A stretch of 64,000 bases of DNA from Pseudomonas neuropathica (GCF_015461835.1 NZ_JACOPX010000009.1:248001-312000), one strand, 5' to 3'; positions 18,410-27,061 are shown, numbered from the stretch's first letter. Program-made: numbers and translations. The notes: generated by a model not told the origin, from the sequence alone.

Positions 18410-19072
18410 TCAGGATTTGAGGTAGCCGTTGGCGGCCAGAAAGCTTTCGGTGATGCCACCAGCGCTCGGCTCTGCGGCCTTGTCGCCGAGGAGCAGACGC
18501 TCCAGATACCGCGCCAGCAAGTCAACTTCCAGATTCACCCGGCGACCTGGCTTGTACGACGCCATGATGGTTTCACTCAGGGTGTGCGGAATGATCGTCA
18601 GCATGAACTCGGCGCCATCGACTTCGTTCACGGTCAGGCTGGTGCCGTCGACAGTGATCGAGCCTTTATGGGCGATGTACTTGGCCAGTTCCTTCGGCGC
18701 GCGAATGCGAAATTCCACGGCGCGGGCATTGTCGCTGCGCGAGACGATTTCGCCGACACCGTCGACGTGGCCGCTGACCAGGTGCCCGCCGAGACGGGTG
18801 GTCGGGGTCAGGGCTTTTTCCAGATTGACCGGGCTGCCGCTTTTCAGGTCGTTCATGGCGGTGCAGTCGAGGGTTTCACGGCTGACGTCGGCGGCAAAGC
18901 CGTCGCCCGGCAGCTCAACAGCGGTCAGGCAGACGCCGTTGACCGCGATGCTGTCGCCGAGTTTGACGTCGCTCAGGTCGAGCTTGCCGGTGGCGACGTG
19001 GACCCGCACATCACCGCCCTTTGGGGTCAATGCGCGGATACTGCCGATGGATTCGATGATGCCTGTAAACAT
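18410..19072 (-). CDS. ribE: Riboflavin synthase alpha chain
   Basis: 220 residues made of two lumazine-binding barrels: FTGIIESIGSIRAL...GDSIAVNGVCLTAVEL (1-95) and LGGHLVSGHVDGVGEIVSR...GSITVDGTSLTVNEVDG (about 96-195). The enzyme moves a four-carbon unit between two lumazine molecules to yield riboflavin. It begins 47 bp after ribD and is followed 16 bp later by ribBA. It is named ribC in some schemes. Confidence 0.97.
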   Translation of the reverse strand: MFTGIIESIGSIRALTPKGGDVRVHVATGKLDLSDVKLGDSIAVNGVCLTAVELPGDGFAADVSRETLDCTAMNDLKSGSPVNLEKALTPTTRLGGHLVSGHVDGVGEIVSRSDNARAVEFRIRAPKELAKYIAHKGSITVDGTSLTVNEVDGAEFMLTIIPHTLSETIMASYKPGRRVNLEVDLLARYLERLLLGDKAAEPSAGGITESFLAANGYLKS

Positions 19073-19119
19073 GGGGTTCTCCTTGAGAACTGGGCCAGCG
19101 CTAACGCGATGGCCGGGAA

Positions 19120-20253
19120 TTATACGCTCGCCGAAAGGACAGGGATGGCAGTGACTCGCCAGTCATCGCCCACCGCGCGAATTTCAGTGATTTTCAGCTC
19201 CGGCGCATCCTTCATATAAGCCAGCGGCCAGTCCAGCAGCGGACGCGCCGAAGAACCGAGGAACTTGCCGGCGATGAAGATCACGAATTCGTCGACCAGA
19301 CCGAGTTGAGCAAAGGCACCGGCCAAGCGTGGGCCAGCCTCGACCAGCACTTCGTTGGCGCCTCGCTTGGCCAGTTCGATCAGCAATTGATGCAGATCGA
19401 CCTGACCGTCATCACCCGGCACGATCAGGCACTCGGGGCCATGCGCGTATTGCTCTTCGATCGCAACACAGGTGGCGACCAATGCCGGGCCAGCCTTGAA
19501 GAACGGCGCATCCAGTGGCACGCGCAAGCGACCGTCGATCAGTACGCGCAGCGGCGGTCGGCTCATGGCCAGCGCGGTTTGCTCGGCATCCAGACCCAAC
19601 TCGTCGGCACGCACAGTCAAACGCGCGCCATCGGCCAGCACGGTGTCGGCGCCGGTCAGCACCACGGCGGCCTGAGCGCGCAAACGCTGAACGGCCGAAC
19701 GTGCGGCGGGACCGGTGATCCACTGGCTCTCGCCGCTTTCCATGGCTGTCCGACCATCGAGACTCATGGCCAACTTGACCCGCACGAACGGCAAGCCGTG
19801 CTCCATGCGTTTCAGAAAACCTTGATTGAGTTGGCGCGCCTCGGCTTCGAGCACGCCACTTTCGGTAGCAATGCCGGCATCGGCCAGGCGCTGCAGACCA
19901 CGTCCGGCGACTTGCGGGTTCGGATCGCGCATCGCTGCCACCACCCGGGCAACCCCGGCATTCACCAGTGCTTCGGCACACGGCGGCGTGCGGCCATGGT
20001 GGCTGCACGGTTCCAGCGTCACATAAGCGGTCGCGCCCCGGGCCAATTCACCGGCGGCGCGCAGGGCGTGGACTTCGGCGTGCGGTTCGCCGGCACGCTC
20101 ATGCCAGCCTTCGCCGACGATCTGCCCATCACGCACCACAACGCAGCCGACCCGAGGATTGGGATGGGTGGTGTAATGACCTTTGCGCGCCAGTTCCAGC
20201 GCGCGAGCCATGAAGTGAGCGTCGAGGATGGCCTGCTCGCCGGCGCCGGTCAT
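19120..20253 (-). CDS. ribD: Bifunctional diaminohydroxyphosphoribosylaminopyrimidine deaminase / 5-amino-6-(5-phosphoribosylamino)uracil reductase
   Basis: 377 residues. The N-terminal deaminase (about 1-150) has the zinc motifs HAEVHAL and [14 protein letters not shown]. The C-terminal reductase (about 155-377) has [13 protein letters not shown] and [18 protein letters not shown]. It carries out steps two and three of riboflavin synthesis. The start ATG 20253 overlaps the nrdR stop as ATGA, so the rib genes are coupled to the ribonucleotide reductase repressor. Confidence 0.97.
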   Translation of the reverse strand: MTGAGEQAILDAHFMARALELARKGHYTTHPNPRVGCVVVRDGQIVGEGWHERAGEPHAEVHALRAAGELARGATAYVTLEPCSHHGRTPPCAEALVNAGVARVVAAMRDPNPQVAGRGLQRLADAGIATESGVLEAEARQLNQGFLKRMEHGLPFVRVKLAMSLDGRTAMESGESQWITGPAARSAVQRLRAQAAVVLTGADTVLADGARLTVRADELGLDAEQTALAMSRPPLRVLIDGRLRVPLDAPFFKAGPALVATCVAIEEQYAHGPECLIVPGDDGQVDLHQLLIELAKRGANEVLVEAGPRLAGAFAQLGLVDEFVIFIAGKFLGSSARPLLDWPLAYMKDAPELKITEIRAVGDDWRVTAIPVLSASV

Positions 20254-20714
20254 TCTTTCACCGGTTCGCGGGCGAGGCGGTCGATTTCTTCACGGAACTC
20301 GTTAAGGTCCTGGAAGCGTTTGTACACCGAGGCGAAGCGGATGTAGGCGACTTCATCAAGCTTTTGCAACTCAGCCATCACCAGTTCGCCGACCACGAGG
20401 GATTTGACCTCGCGCTCGCCGGTGGCGCGCAGCTTGTGCTTGATGTGAACAAGGGAGGATTCGAGGCGCTCGACGCTCACCGGACGTTTCTCCAGGGCGC
20501 GTTGCATCCCGGCGCGGAGTTTTTCTTCGTCGAACGGTTGGCGGCTGCCGTCGGTTTTGATCAGGCGCGGTAACACCAGTTCGGCCGTCTCGAACGTCGT
20601 GAAACGCTCGCCGCAGGCCAGGCATTCACGCCGGCGGCGCACCTGTTCGCCCTCGGCGACCAGACGCGAGTCGATGACCTTGGTGTCGTTGGCACCGCAG
20701 AAGGGACAGTGCAT
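20250..20714 (-). CDS. nrdR: Transcriptional repressor NrdR
   Basis: 154 residues from ATG 20714. The zinc ribbon MHCPFCG...[16 protein letters not shown] and the ATP-cone domain ([29 protein letters not shown]) define NrdR. It senses ATP and dATP and represses ribonucleotide reductase operons. The 5-prime extension of the reading frame to 20771 is not needed. It is divergent from the lipoprotein gene at 20843, with about 130 bp between, and heads the rib cluster. Confidence 0.97.
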   Translation of the reverse strand: MHCPFCGANDTKVIDSRLVAEGEQVRRRRECLACGERFTTFETAELVLPRLIKTDGSRQPFDEEKLRAGMQRALEKRPVSVERLESSLVHIKHKLRATGEREVKSLVVGELVMAELQKLDEVAYIRFASVYKRFQDLNEFREEIDRLAREPVKE

Positions 20715-20842
20715 GGTGGCTGGCAACAAAAAAAGGGAGGGCCATGGTAGCGCATCCCGGTGGCAAGACAAGCCATAGGCTTTGCGGTATACAGAACGGC
20801 ATGATCGTTTGATCCATGGATTTCATTTTGCTGGAGCATCCA

Positions 20843-21307
20843 ATGCCGTTACGTCCGCTCGTTTTGCTCAGTCTTTTCAGCCTGCTGGTGGCCTGTGGCA
20901 GCGATGCACCCAAGCCCCAGCCGCCAACACCGGGACCTGCGCCGCAGCAAGCGCAGAAAAAAGCCAAAGAGGCTGCCGAACTTGGCCCGCTGCCGGCTTA
21001 TCAACGGGAATTGAGCGGCACCCTGCAAGGCGTTCCGGCCGGTGCCGAAGTCGAACTGGCGCTGCTGGTGATCGACGAAAAGGATCGCCCGCAACAATTG
21101 CTCGCCAGTTCCAGCCTGATCGGCAACAACCAGATCCTGCCGTTCCGCCTGCGCTTCAACCCGGACGCGTTCCCGGCCGGCGCGCGGGTTGAGCTGCGCG
21201 GTCGCGCCAGCCAGTCTGGCCAGTTGATTCTGCATCTGCCGTCGCAAACCATCAGCCAGCCGACCACCCAGGCGCTGGGCCAACTGCAATTTGTCAAAGC
21301 ACCATGA
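20843..21307 (+). CDS. YbaY-family lipoprotein
   Basis: 154 residues with a lipobox signal peptide (FSLLVAC, lipidation at Cys17). A proline-rich linker (PKPQPPTPGPAPQQAQKK) is followed by a YbaY-like beta-domain (SGTLQGVPAGAEVELALLVIDEKDRPQQLLAS...LPFRLRF). Such domains occur in outer-membrane lipoproteins and secretin pilotin-like proteins; the function here is unknown. The start is ATG 20843, giving the short hydrophobic N-terminus. The stop overlaps the methyltransferase start by four bases (ATGA). Confidence 0.8.
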   Translation: MPLRPLVLLSLFSLLVACGSDAPKPQPPTPGPAPQQAQKKAKEAAELGPLPAYQRELSGTLQGVPAGAEVELALLVIDEKDRPQQLLASSSLIGNNQILPFRLRFNPDAFPAGARVELRGRASQSGQLILHLPSQTISQPTTQALGQLQFVKAP

Positions 21308-21969
21308 ATGCACCGCTCGACCTGCAACAGGCGTTAGGTGAATTGCTCGGCGACGCCAGACTCAAGGTCTGTGCGCTGCCCGACACTGATTTGCAGCTAT
21401 GGCTGATCGATGGCGACAACATGGGTCGCGAATTCAGCCAGGAAGAAATTCAGCGAATCCTGCATGAGCCACCGTATTGGGGTTTCTGCTGGGCCAGCGG
21501 TCTGGCGGTGGCGCGTTATCTGGCGGAATTTCCCGAGTGGGTGCGCGGCAAGCGTGTGCTGGATTTCGGCGCTGGTTCCGGGATTGCCGGGATCGCGGCG
21601 GTGAAGGCCGGGGCGCTGGAGGTGGTGGCGTGCGATCTCGATCCGCTGGCGATTTCCGCGTGTCGGGCGAATGCCGAGCTGAATGATGTGCAGATGAGTT
21701 ATTCGACGGATTTCTTTGCCGAAGCGGATCGGTTTGATCTGATTCTGGTGGCGGATGTGTTGTATGACCGGGCGAATCTGCCGTTGCTCGATGCGTTTTT
21801 GAGCCGTGGGCGAGAGGCGTTGGTGGCGGATTCGCGGGTTCGGGATTTTAGGCATCCATTGTATGAGCGCATTGAAATGCTTGAGGCGTTGACCTTGCCG
21901 GATCTGGCGGAGCCTGAGGAATTTCGGCATGTCAGCCTGTACCACGCGCGGCGTGATTGGAATCGTTAA
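21304..21969 (+). CDS. Class I SAM-dependent methyltransferase, ETFB-lysine / L11 methyltransferase-like
   Basis: 221 residues. The SAM site GKRVLDFGAGSGIAGIAAVKAG and acidic loop VVACDLDPLAISACRANAELN are clear, followed by FDLILVADVLYDR. The segment EPPYWGFCWASGLAVARYL before the SAM site matches METTL20-type protein-lysine methyltransferases, which modify electron-transfer flavoprotein or similar proteins. The exact target is not determined. Translation is coupled to the lipoprotein gene upstream. A REP doublet follows immediately. Confidence 0.82.
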   Translation: MNAPLDLQQALGELLGDARLKVCALPDTDLQLWLIDGDNMGREFSQEEIQRILHEPPYWGFCWASGLAVARYLAEFPEWVRGKRVLDFGAGSGIAGIAAVKAGALEVVACDLDPLAISACRANAELNDVQMSYSTDFFAEADRFDLILVADVLYDRANLPLLDAFLSRGREALVADSRVRDFRHPLYERIEMLEALTLPDLAEPEEFRHVSLYHARRDWNR

Positions 21970-22070
21970 AAGATCGCAGCCTTCGGCAGCTCCTACAGTG
22001 ATCGGCTTTGTCGTCCATATTGCGGGCGGACGCTGAACCTGTAGGAGCTGCCGAAGGCTGCGATCTTTTG
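21967..22070. repeat. REP doublet, GTAGGAGCTGCCGAAGGC family
   Basis: Inverted 30-bp units (AAAGATCGCAGCCTTCGGC at the left, its complement at the right) are separated by about 45 bp. The left arm starts at the methyltransferase stop codon. Confidence 0.9.
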
Positions 22071-22116
22071 CGCCACCGCTTATAGTGCGTTCATTAACGC
22101 TTTGACGAGATTCCCC

Positions 22117-22989
22117 ATGAGTGAGCAAACGCCATACATTTTCGACGCCACGACGGCCGATTTCGACCAGTCGGTGATCGAGGCCTCTTTCAACAAACCG
22201 GTGCTGGTGGATTTCTGGGCCGAATGGTGTGCGCCATGCAAGGCGTTGATGCCGATGCTGCAGGGCATTGCCGAAAGCTATCAGGGTGAATTGCTGCTGG
22301 CCAAGGTCAACTGCGACATCGAGCAGGACATCGTCGCCCGCTTCGGTATTCGCAGCCTGCCGACCGTGGTGCTGTTCAAGGACGGTCAACCGGTCGACGG
22401 CTTTGCCGGTGCACAACCGGAATCCGCCGTGCGCGCCCTGCTTGAGCCGCACGTGCAGATGCCACCACCGGCCGCAGCCGATCCGTTCGAACAGGCTCAG
22501 GCGTTGTTTGATGACGGCCGTTACGCCGATGCCGAGGCAGCGCTGGTGGTGATGCTCACTGAAGACAACACAAACGCCAAGGCACTGATCCTCTACGCGC
22601 GTTGCCTGACTGAGCGCGGCGAACTGGACGAAGCGCAAACCGTACTGGATGCGGTCAAGAGCGACGAGCACAAGGCTGCACTGGCCGGGGCCAAGGCGCA
22701 GATCAAGTTCCTCGGTCTGGCGCGTGACTTGCCGGATGCTGCCGACCTGAAAGCACGCCTGGCGAAAGATCCGCAGGACGATGAGGCGGCGTATCAACTG
22801 GCGATCCAGCAACTGGCGCGTCAGCAGTACGAAGCGGCGCTGGATGCTTTGCTCAAGCTGTTCGTCCGCAACCGCAACTATGGCGAAGGTCTGCCGCACA
22901 AGACCTTACTGCAAGTGTTCGAGCTGCTGGGCAATGATCATCCGTTGGTGACGATGTACCGCCGCAAGATGTTTGCTGCGCTTTATTAA
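22117..22989 (+). CDS. cnoX: Co-chaperone thioredoxin CnoX (YbbN-type) with intact CxxC
   Basis: 290 residues from ATG 22117. An N-terminal thioredoxin domain (about 1-110) with active site Trp37-Cys38-Ala-Pro-Cys41 is followed by a TPR-like helical region (about 125-290; FEQAQALFDDGRYADAEAAL, LKARLAKDPQDDEAAYQLAI). This matches CnoX/YbbN, a chaperedoxin that holds oxidation-sensitive proteins and passes them to GroEL and DnaK. E. coli YbbN lacks the two cysteines, while this protein keeps them and may also act as a disulfide oxidoreductase. Confidence 0.92.
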   Translation: MSEQTPYIFDATTADFDQSVIEASFNKPVLVDFWAEWCAPCKALMPMLQGIAESYQGELLLAKVNCDIEQDIVARFGIRSLPTVVLFKDGQPVDGFAGAQPESAVRALLEPHVQMPPPAAADPFEQAQALFDDGRYADAEAALVVMLTEDNTNAKALILYARCLTERGELDEAQTVLDAVKSDEHKAALAGAKAQIKFLGLARDLPDAADLKARLAKDPQDDEAAYQLAIQQLARQQYEAALDALLKLFVRNRNYGEGLPHKTLLQVFELLGNDHPLVTMYRRKMFAALY

Positions 22990-22990
22990 G

Positions 22991-23074
22991 ATCAAAAGAT
23001 CGCAGCCTGCGGCAGCTCCTACATTGGGATCGTGTACACCCTTGCAGGAGATGCGCTGGCTGCGATCTTTTGCG
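22991..23074. repeat. Degenerate REP doublet, GTAGGAGCTGCCGAAGGC family
   Basis: The left unit (CAAAAGATCGCAGCCTGCGG) is nearly intact. The right unit has diverged (GCAGGAGATGCGCTGGCTGC) but still ends in GATCTTTTG. It sits between cnoX and the convergent unknown gene. Confidence 0.75.
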
Positions 23075-23076
23075 GT

Positions 23077-23436
23077 TCACTCGATCCAGCTGTAGAGCGG
23101 CGTATCCCCGCCGCTCACCACTTTCACGTCCGCACTGTGGCGCAGGCGCACCAGCAAGCGTTTGCCTGCCGCCGCGCTGCCGGTCAGCCCTTCCAGTTGA
23201 TCAAGCAGATCCGGACCGCTGAGCTGCCCGGCCTTGCGCAACAGATCCTTGGCCACCTGCCACAACGCATCGTCCTGATTCAGCGGTTTCGCCGCCGGGG
23301 CGGACGCGACCGCCTCAGATTGAGCAACCGGCGCCTGCCCATTCAGTGCCGAACCGAGCTTCGCCCAGTCCCCGTCATCCAGCTCCACCGTCAAATCCAC
23401 CGGCACGTCGCCGACAGTTCCGCGTATCCGCAACAT
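23077..23436 (-). CDS. Conserved hypothetical protein
   Basis: 119 residues, no signal peptide and no membrane segment. An N-terminal beta-hairpin-like stretch (MLRIRGTVGDVPVDLTVELDDGDWAKLG) is joined by an Ala/Pro-rich linker to a helical C-terminal part (ALWQVAKDLLRKAGQLSGPDLLDQLEGL), ending in TPLYSWIE. I do not recognise the family. It is convergent with cnoX and divergent from the zinc-type operon. The codon use is normal, so the gene is probably real. Confidence 0.65.
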   Translation of the reverse strand: MLRIRGTVGDVPVDLTVELDDGDWAKLGSALNGQAPVAQSEAVASAPAAKPLNQDDALWQVAKDLLRKAGQLSGPDLLDQLEGLTGSAAAGKRLLVRLRHSADVKVVSGGDTPLYSWIE

Positions 23437-23522
23437 TGAGTTCGCTCCCGCACTTTTCTGACGTGCATGCTCCCACGGGACTTGTGCAACGCCAAGCGCA
23501 CGGGCAAACTCTGCGCACTTTC

Positions 23523-23540
23523 GTTATAAGATTACATAAC
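23523..23540 (+). promoter_or_regulatory. Possible Zur-like inverted repeat upstream of the zinc-type operon
   Basis: GTTAT and ATAAC half-sites flank eight bases, 32 bp before the DUF2796 start. Zur boxes of gamma-proteobacteria contain GTTAT...ATAAC, but usually with a shorter centre, so this is only suggestive. The homologous P. aeruginosa operon is known to be repressed by zinc. Confidence 0.35.
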
Positions 23541-23571
23541 AAACTCTTCACTTTACTTCCCGGAGACCGTC

Positions 23572-24165
23572 ATGCGTCGTCTGCTGCTCGCTTTGCCGTT
23601 TGCCCTGTTGCCGCTGGCCATCGCCCATGCTGCCGATGAGCACGATCACGACCATGAACACGGCAGCCTCGGTGCGCATGAACATGGTGTTGGCCGTCTG
23701 AATGCCGCGCTCGATGGCCAGACCCTTGAGCTGGAGCTGGAAAGCCCGGCGATGAACCTCGTTGGTTTCGAACACGTTGCGACCACGGACGCCGACAAGG
23801 CCAAAGTTGCCGCTGCCCGTGCGCAACTGGAAAAGCCGCTGACCCTGTTCAGCCTGCCCACTGCTGCCGGTTGCAAAGTGGTCAGTCAGGAACTGGAAAG
23901 TCCATTGTTCGGCGACAAACCGGATGCCGACGATCACGACGACGATGAAGCGGACAAGGACGGTCACGAGCATCACCACGACCACAGCGAAATCCACGCG
24001 CATTACCAATTCAACTGCGCCACACCGGGTGCTTTGAAGACCCTGGACCTGGCTAATGTCTTCAATACCTTCCCGGCAACGCAGAAAATTCAGGTACAAC
24101 TGATCAGCGCCAGCGGCCAGCAAGGTACCGAAGTGACGGCCAAGGCTGCCGCGCTGAAATTCTGA
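23572..24165 (+). CDS. DUF2796 (ZrgA-type) histidine-rich periplasmic protein
   Basis: 197 residues with a signal peptide (LLALPFALLPLAIAHA). Two histidine/acid-rich stretches, DEHDHDHEHG right after cleavage and a longer one around residues 120-146 rich in His, Asp and Glu, suggest zinc binding. The rest follows the DUF2796 pattern (GAHEHGVGRLNAALDGQTLELELESPAMNLVGFEH). DUF2796 proteins such as Vibrio ZrgA and P. aeruginosa PA4063 belong to zinc-starvation operons. The three genes that follow (ABC ATPase, permease, DUF3299) complete the same set. It has a good ribosome-binding site (GGAGA). Confidence 0.88.
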   Translation: MRRLLLALPFALLPLAIAHAADEHDHDHEHGSLGAHEHGVGRLNAALDGQTLELELESPAMNLVGFEHVATTDADKAKVAAARAQLEKPLTLFSLPTAAGCKVVSQELESPLFGDKPDADDHDDDEADKDGHEHHHDHSEIHAHYQFNCATPGALKTLDLANVFNTFPATQKIQVQLISASGQQGTEVTAKAAALKF

Positions 24166-24180
24166 TCACACCGTAAATCC

Positions 24181-24273
24181 CCTGTAGGAGCTGTCGAGTG
24201 AAACGAGGCTGCGATCTTTTGATTGTAAAAAACCAAGATCAAAAGATCGCAGCCTTCGGCAGCTCCTACAGGG
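24181..24273. repeat. REP doublet, GTAGGAGCTGCCGAAGGC family, one arm with insertion
   Basis: The right arm is standard (GATCGCAGCCTTCGGCAGCT). The left arm has the hairpin loop altered (CTGTCGAGTGAAACGAGGCTG), so its stem is extended rather than lost. It lies between the DUF2796 gene and the ABC genes and may lower read-through between them. Confidence 0.85.
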
Positions 24274-24304
24274 GGAAATGTGTTCACCTCATGAAACTGG
24301 TGCC

Positions 24305-25015
24305 ATGACCCAAGCACTCATCGAACTGTCCGACCTGGGCTTCAACTGGCCCGGTCATCCGCCGCTGCTGGACATTCCGGCGTTTCGTCTGGAAGCCGGC
24401 GAAACCCTGTTCCTCAAGGGCCCCAGCGGCAGCGGCAAGACCACCCTGCTCGGCCTGCTCGGCGGCGTGCAGAAGCCCGGTCGCGGCAGCATCCGTCTGC
24501 TCGGCCAGGAGCTGACCGAACTCTCCGCCGGCGCTCGCGACACCTTCCGCGTCGACCACACCGGCTACATCTTCCAGCAGTTCAACCTGCTGCCGTTTCT
24601 CTCGGTACGCGAGAACGTCGAGCTGCCGTGTCACTTTTCCAAGCTGCGTGCGCAACGGGCGAAACAGCGCCACGGCAGCGTCGATCAAGCCGCCGCCACC
24701 CTGCTCGCCCACCTCGGTTTAAAGGATGAAAGCATCCTCAGCCGTCGCGCCGATTCGCTGTCGATCGGCCAACAGCAGCGGGTTGCTGCAGCCCGCGCCT
24801 TGATCGGTCAGCCTGAGCTGGTGATCGCCGACGAACCGACCTCGGCACTGGATTACGACGCCCGGGAAAACTTCATCCGCCTGTTGTTCGCCGAATGCCG
24901 CGAGGCCGGATCGAGTCTGCTGTTCGTCAGCCACGACCAGAGCCTGGCGCCGCTGTTCGACCGTCACCTGTCCCTGGCCGAACTCAATCGCGCCGCCACG
25001 TCTGCCGAGGTCTGA
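24305..25015 (+). CDS. ABC transporter ATP-binding protein (LolD/MacB type)
   Basis: 236 residues from ATG 24305. Walker A is GPSGSGKTT, the signature is LSIGQQQRVAAARAL, and Walker B is LVIADEPTS. The sequence belongs to the LolD/FtsE/MacB group that drives mechanotransmission permeases rather than classic solute channels. It is followed one base after its stop by the permease gene. With DUF2796 and DUF3299 neighbours it matches the P. aeruginosa PA4063-PA4066 set, linked to zinc limitation. Confidence 0.92.
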   Translation: MTQALIELSDLGFNWPGHPPLLDIPAFRLEAGETLFLKGPSGSGKTTLLGLLGGVQKPGRGSIRLLGQELTELSAGARDTFRVDHTGYIFQQFNLLPFLSVRENVELPCHFSKLRAQRAKQRHGSVDQAAATLLAHLGLKDESILSRRADSLSIGQQQRVAAARALIGQPELVIADEPTSALDYDARENFIRLLFAECREAGSSLLFVSHDQSLAPLFDRHLSLAELNRAATSAEV

Positions 25016-25016
25016 G

Positions 25017-26282
25017 ATGTATCTGTTTCGTCTGGCCATGGCCAGCCTGGCCAACCGCCGCTTCACCGCTTTGCTCACGGCTTTTGCCATCGCCCTCTCG
25101 GTGTGTCTGTTGCTCGCCGTTGAGCGGGTGCGTACCGAGGCCAAAGCCAGTTTCGCCAGTACTATCAGTGGCACCGATCTGATCGTCGGCGCCCGCTCGG
25201 GTTCGGTGAACTTGTTGCTGTACTCGGTGTTCCGCATCGGCAACGCCACCAACAACATCCGCTGGGACAGCTTCGAACACTTCGCCAGCAACCCGAAAGT
25301 GAAGTGGGCGATCCCGATGTCCCTCGGCGACTCCCATCGTGGCTACCGGGTGATGGGCACTACCGAAGCCTACTTCGAGCATTACCAGTACGGTCGCCAG
25401 CAGCATCTGCAACTGGCGGACGGTCGTGCGTTTGCCACCGATCCTTTTGAAGTGGTGCTCGGTGCGGAAGTGGCCGATGCACTGCATTACAAGCTCGGTG
25501 ACAAACTGGTGCTGGCCCACGGCGTGGCCGCGATCAGTCTGGTCAAGCACGACGACAAACCGTTCACCGTGGTCGGCATTCTCAAGCGCACCGGCACCCC
25601 GGTCGATCGCACATTGCACATCAGCCTCGGCGGCATGGAGGCGATTCACATCGACTGGCACAACGGTGTTCCGGCGCGTGGCAATGGGCGGATCACAGCG
25701 GATCAGGCGCGCAATATGGACCTGACGCCGCAGGCGATCACCGCATTCATGCTCGGCCTCAACAGCAAGATTTCCACCTTCGCCCTGCAACGCGAGATCA
25801 ATGAATTCCGTGGCGAGCCGATGCTGGCGATTCTGCCGGGTGTAGCCTTGCAGGAGTTGTGGAGCCTGATGAGCACCGCTGAAAAAGCGCTGTTCGTGGT
25901 CTCGTTGTTTGTGGTGTTGACCGGGTTGATCGGCATGCTCACGGCGATTCTCACCAGCCTTAACGAACGGCGCCGCGAGATGGCGATTCTACGTTCGGTC
26001 GGTGCGCGGCCGTGGCACATCGCGAGTCTGCTGGTGCTCGAGGCGTTTGCACTGGCGCTGACCGGGGTGATTGCCGGGGTGGCGTTGTTGTACATCGGCA
26101 TCGCCGCCGCGCAGGGTTATGTACAGGCCAATTACGGTTTGTATCTGCCGCTCGCGTGGCCGAGCGAGTATGAATGGACGCTGCTCGGTGGCATTCTGGC
26201 GGCCGCGCTGCTGATGGGCAGCGTGCCGGCCTGGCGCGCTTATCGCCAATCCTTGGCCGATGGCCTGTCGATCCGTTTATGA
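25017..26282 (+). CDS. ABC transporter permease, FtsX/MacB-like
   Basis: 421 residues. One membrane segment lies at the N-terminus (RRFTALLTAFAIALSVCLLLAV), then a large periplasmic domain (about 40-280), then three membrane segments in the last 140 residues (LFVVSLFVVLTGLIGMLTAIL, ALALTGVIAGVALLYIGIAA, LLGGILAAALLMGSVPAW). This is the topology of MacB-type permeases that move periplasmic cargo by mechanical coupling. The conserved cytoplasmic loop NERRREMAILRSVGARPWHI contacts the ATPase. The substrate is unknown; a zinc-related role is inferred from neighbours. Confidence 0.9.
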   Translation: MYLFRLAMASLANRRFTALLTAFAIALSVCLLLAVERVRTEAKASFASTISGTDLIVGARSGSVNLLLYSVFRIGNATNNIRWDSFEHFASNPKVKWAIPMSLGDSHRGYRVMGTTEAYFEHYQYGRQQHLQLADGRAFATDPFEVVLGAEVADALHYKLGDKLVLAHGVAAISLVKHDDKPFTVVGILKRTGTPVDRTLHISLGGMEAIHIDWHNGVPARGNGRITADQARNMDLTPQAITAFMLGLNSKISTFALQREINEFRGEPMLAILPGVALQELWSLMSTAEKALFVVSLFVVLTGLIGMLTAILTSLNERRREMAILRSVGARPWHIASLLVLEAFALALTGVIAGVALLYIGIAAAQGYVQANYGLYLPLAWPSEYEWTLLGGILAAALLMGSVPAWRAYRQSLADGLSIRL

Positions 26283-26293
26283 GGATGTTCACC

Positions 26294-26812
26294 ATGCCCC
26301 GCGCTGCACTCGCGCTGCTGTTGTTGATCGCTCTGCCCGTGTGGGCAGCGGCGCCGAAAGACCTGACGTGGTCGGAAATGATTCCGCCGGACGCCGCGCC
26401 GGAAGTGCCGAACATGACCCCGCTGCACGACATGTCGAAGATGAGCGATGCGCTGTCCGCCGAGTCTGCGCCAGCGGCCAAGCAGGACCTGCCGAACGCG
26501 CCGGTGGTGAAGTCCCTCGACGGTCAGAACATTCGTTTGCCGGGTTATATCGTGCCGCTGGAAGTCAATGAAGAAGGACGCACCACGGACTTTTTACTGG
26601 TGCCGTATTTCGGCGCCTGCATCCACGTGCCGCCACCGCCGTCGAACCAGATTGTGCATGTGAAAAGCGAGTTGGGCGTGAAGCTTGATGAGCTGTATCA
26701 GCCGTACTGGGTCGAGGGACCGTTGCAGGTCAAGGCGTCGAGCAGCGAACTGGCGGATGCCGGGTATCAGATGGATGCCGACAAGATTTATGTGTATGAA
26801 CTGCCGGAGTAA
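26294..26812 (+). CDS. DUF3299 family periplasmic protein
   Basis: 172 residues from ATG 26294, which has AGGA nine bases upstream and gives a signal peptide (LALLLLIALPVWAAA). The family core is NIRLPGYIVPLEVNEEGRTTDFLLVPYFGACIHVPPPPSNQIVHV, containing a conserved Cys and His that could bind metal. The stop of the permease gene lies 12 bp upstream. It is the last gene of the zinc-type operon; a REP doublet and then oprG follow. Confidence 0.85.
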   Translation: MPRAALALLLLIALPVWAAAPKDLTWSEMIPPDAAPEVPNMTPLHDMSKMSDALSAESAPAAKQDLPNAPVVKSLDGQNIRLPGYIVPLEVNEEGRTTDFLLVPYFGACIHVPPPPSNQIVHVKSELGVKLDELYQPYWVEGPLQVKASSSELADAGYQMDADKIYVYELPE

Positions 26813-26844
26813 TCCCCGGTAGTTTTGTACCGTTTGCAATGCTC

Positions 26845-26939
26845 CCTTCGCGAGCAAGCTCGCTCCCACAGGTTTCGGTGGTGACCATAAATTTTGTGGT
26901 CGACTCAATCACTGTGGGAGCGAGCTTGCTCGCGAAGGG
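26845..26939. repeat. REP doublet, GTGGGAGCGAGC family, inverted orientation
   Basis: Units with the core CGCGAGCAAGCTCGCTCCCAC are arranged tail to tail: the left unit ends in CCCACAG and the right begins CTGTGGG, opposite to the dxs copy. The flanks CCCTTCGCGA and TCGCGAAGGGG are also complementary. Confidence 0.88.
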
Positions 26940-26981
26940 GCCGGCAAAGGTTCCGCAAAAGTCTGCCCCTTCACTGTTTCA

Positions 26982-26995
26982 TTGAGCTGAGTCAA
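26982..26995 (+). promoter_or_regulatory. Anr/Fnr-like box in the oprG promoter
   Basis: TTGAGCTGAGTCAA matches TTGAT-N4-ATCAA at the outer TTGA and TCAA. A TACCAT -10-like hexamer at 27018-27023 would put the transcription start near 27030, leaving the box centred about 41.5 bp upstream, the position of class II Fnr activation. OprG of P. aeruginosa is known to be Anr-controlled. Confidence 0.65.
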
Positions 26996-27061
26996 AAGAC
27001 CGTATCAGTTGGCTTCGTACCATAGGACATCGAACATTTTTAACGTCCTTTCGGAGCCCCC

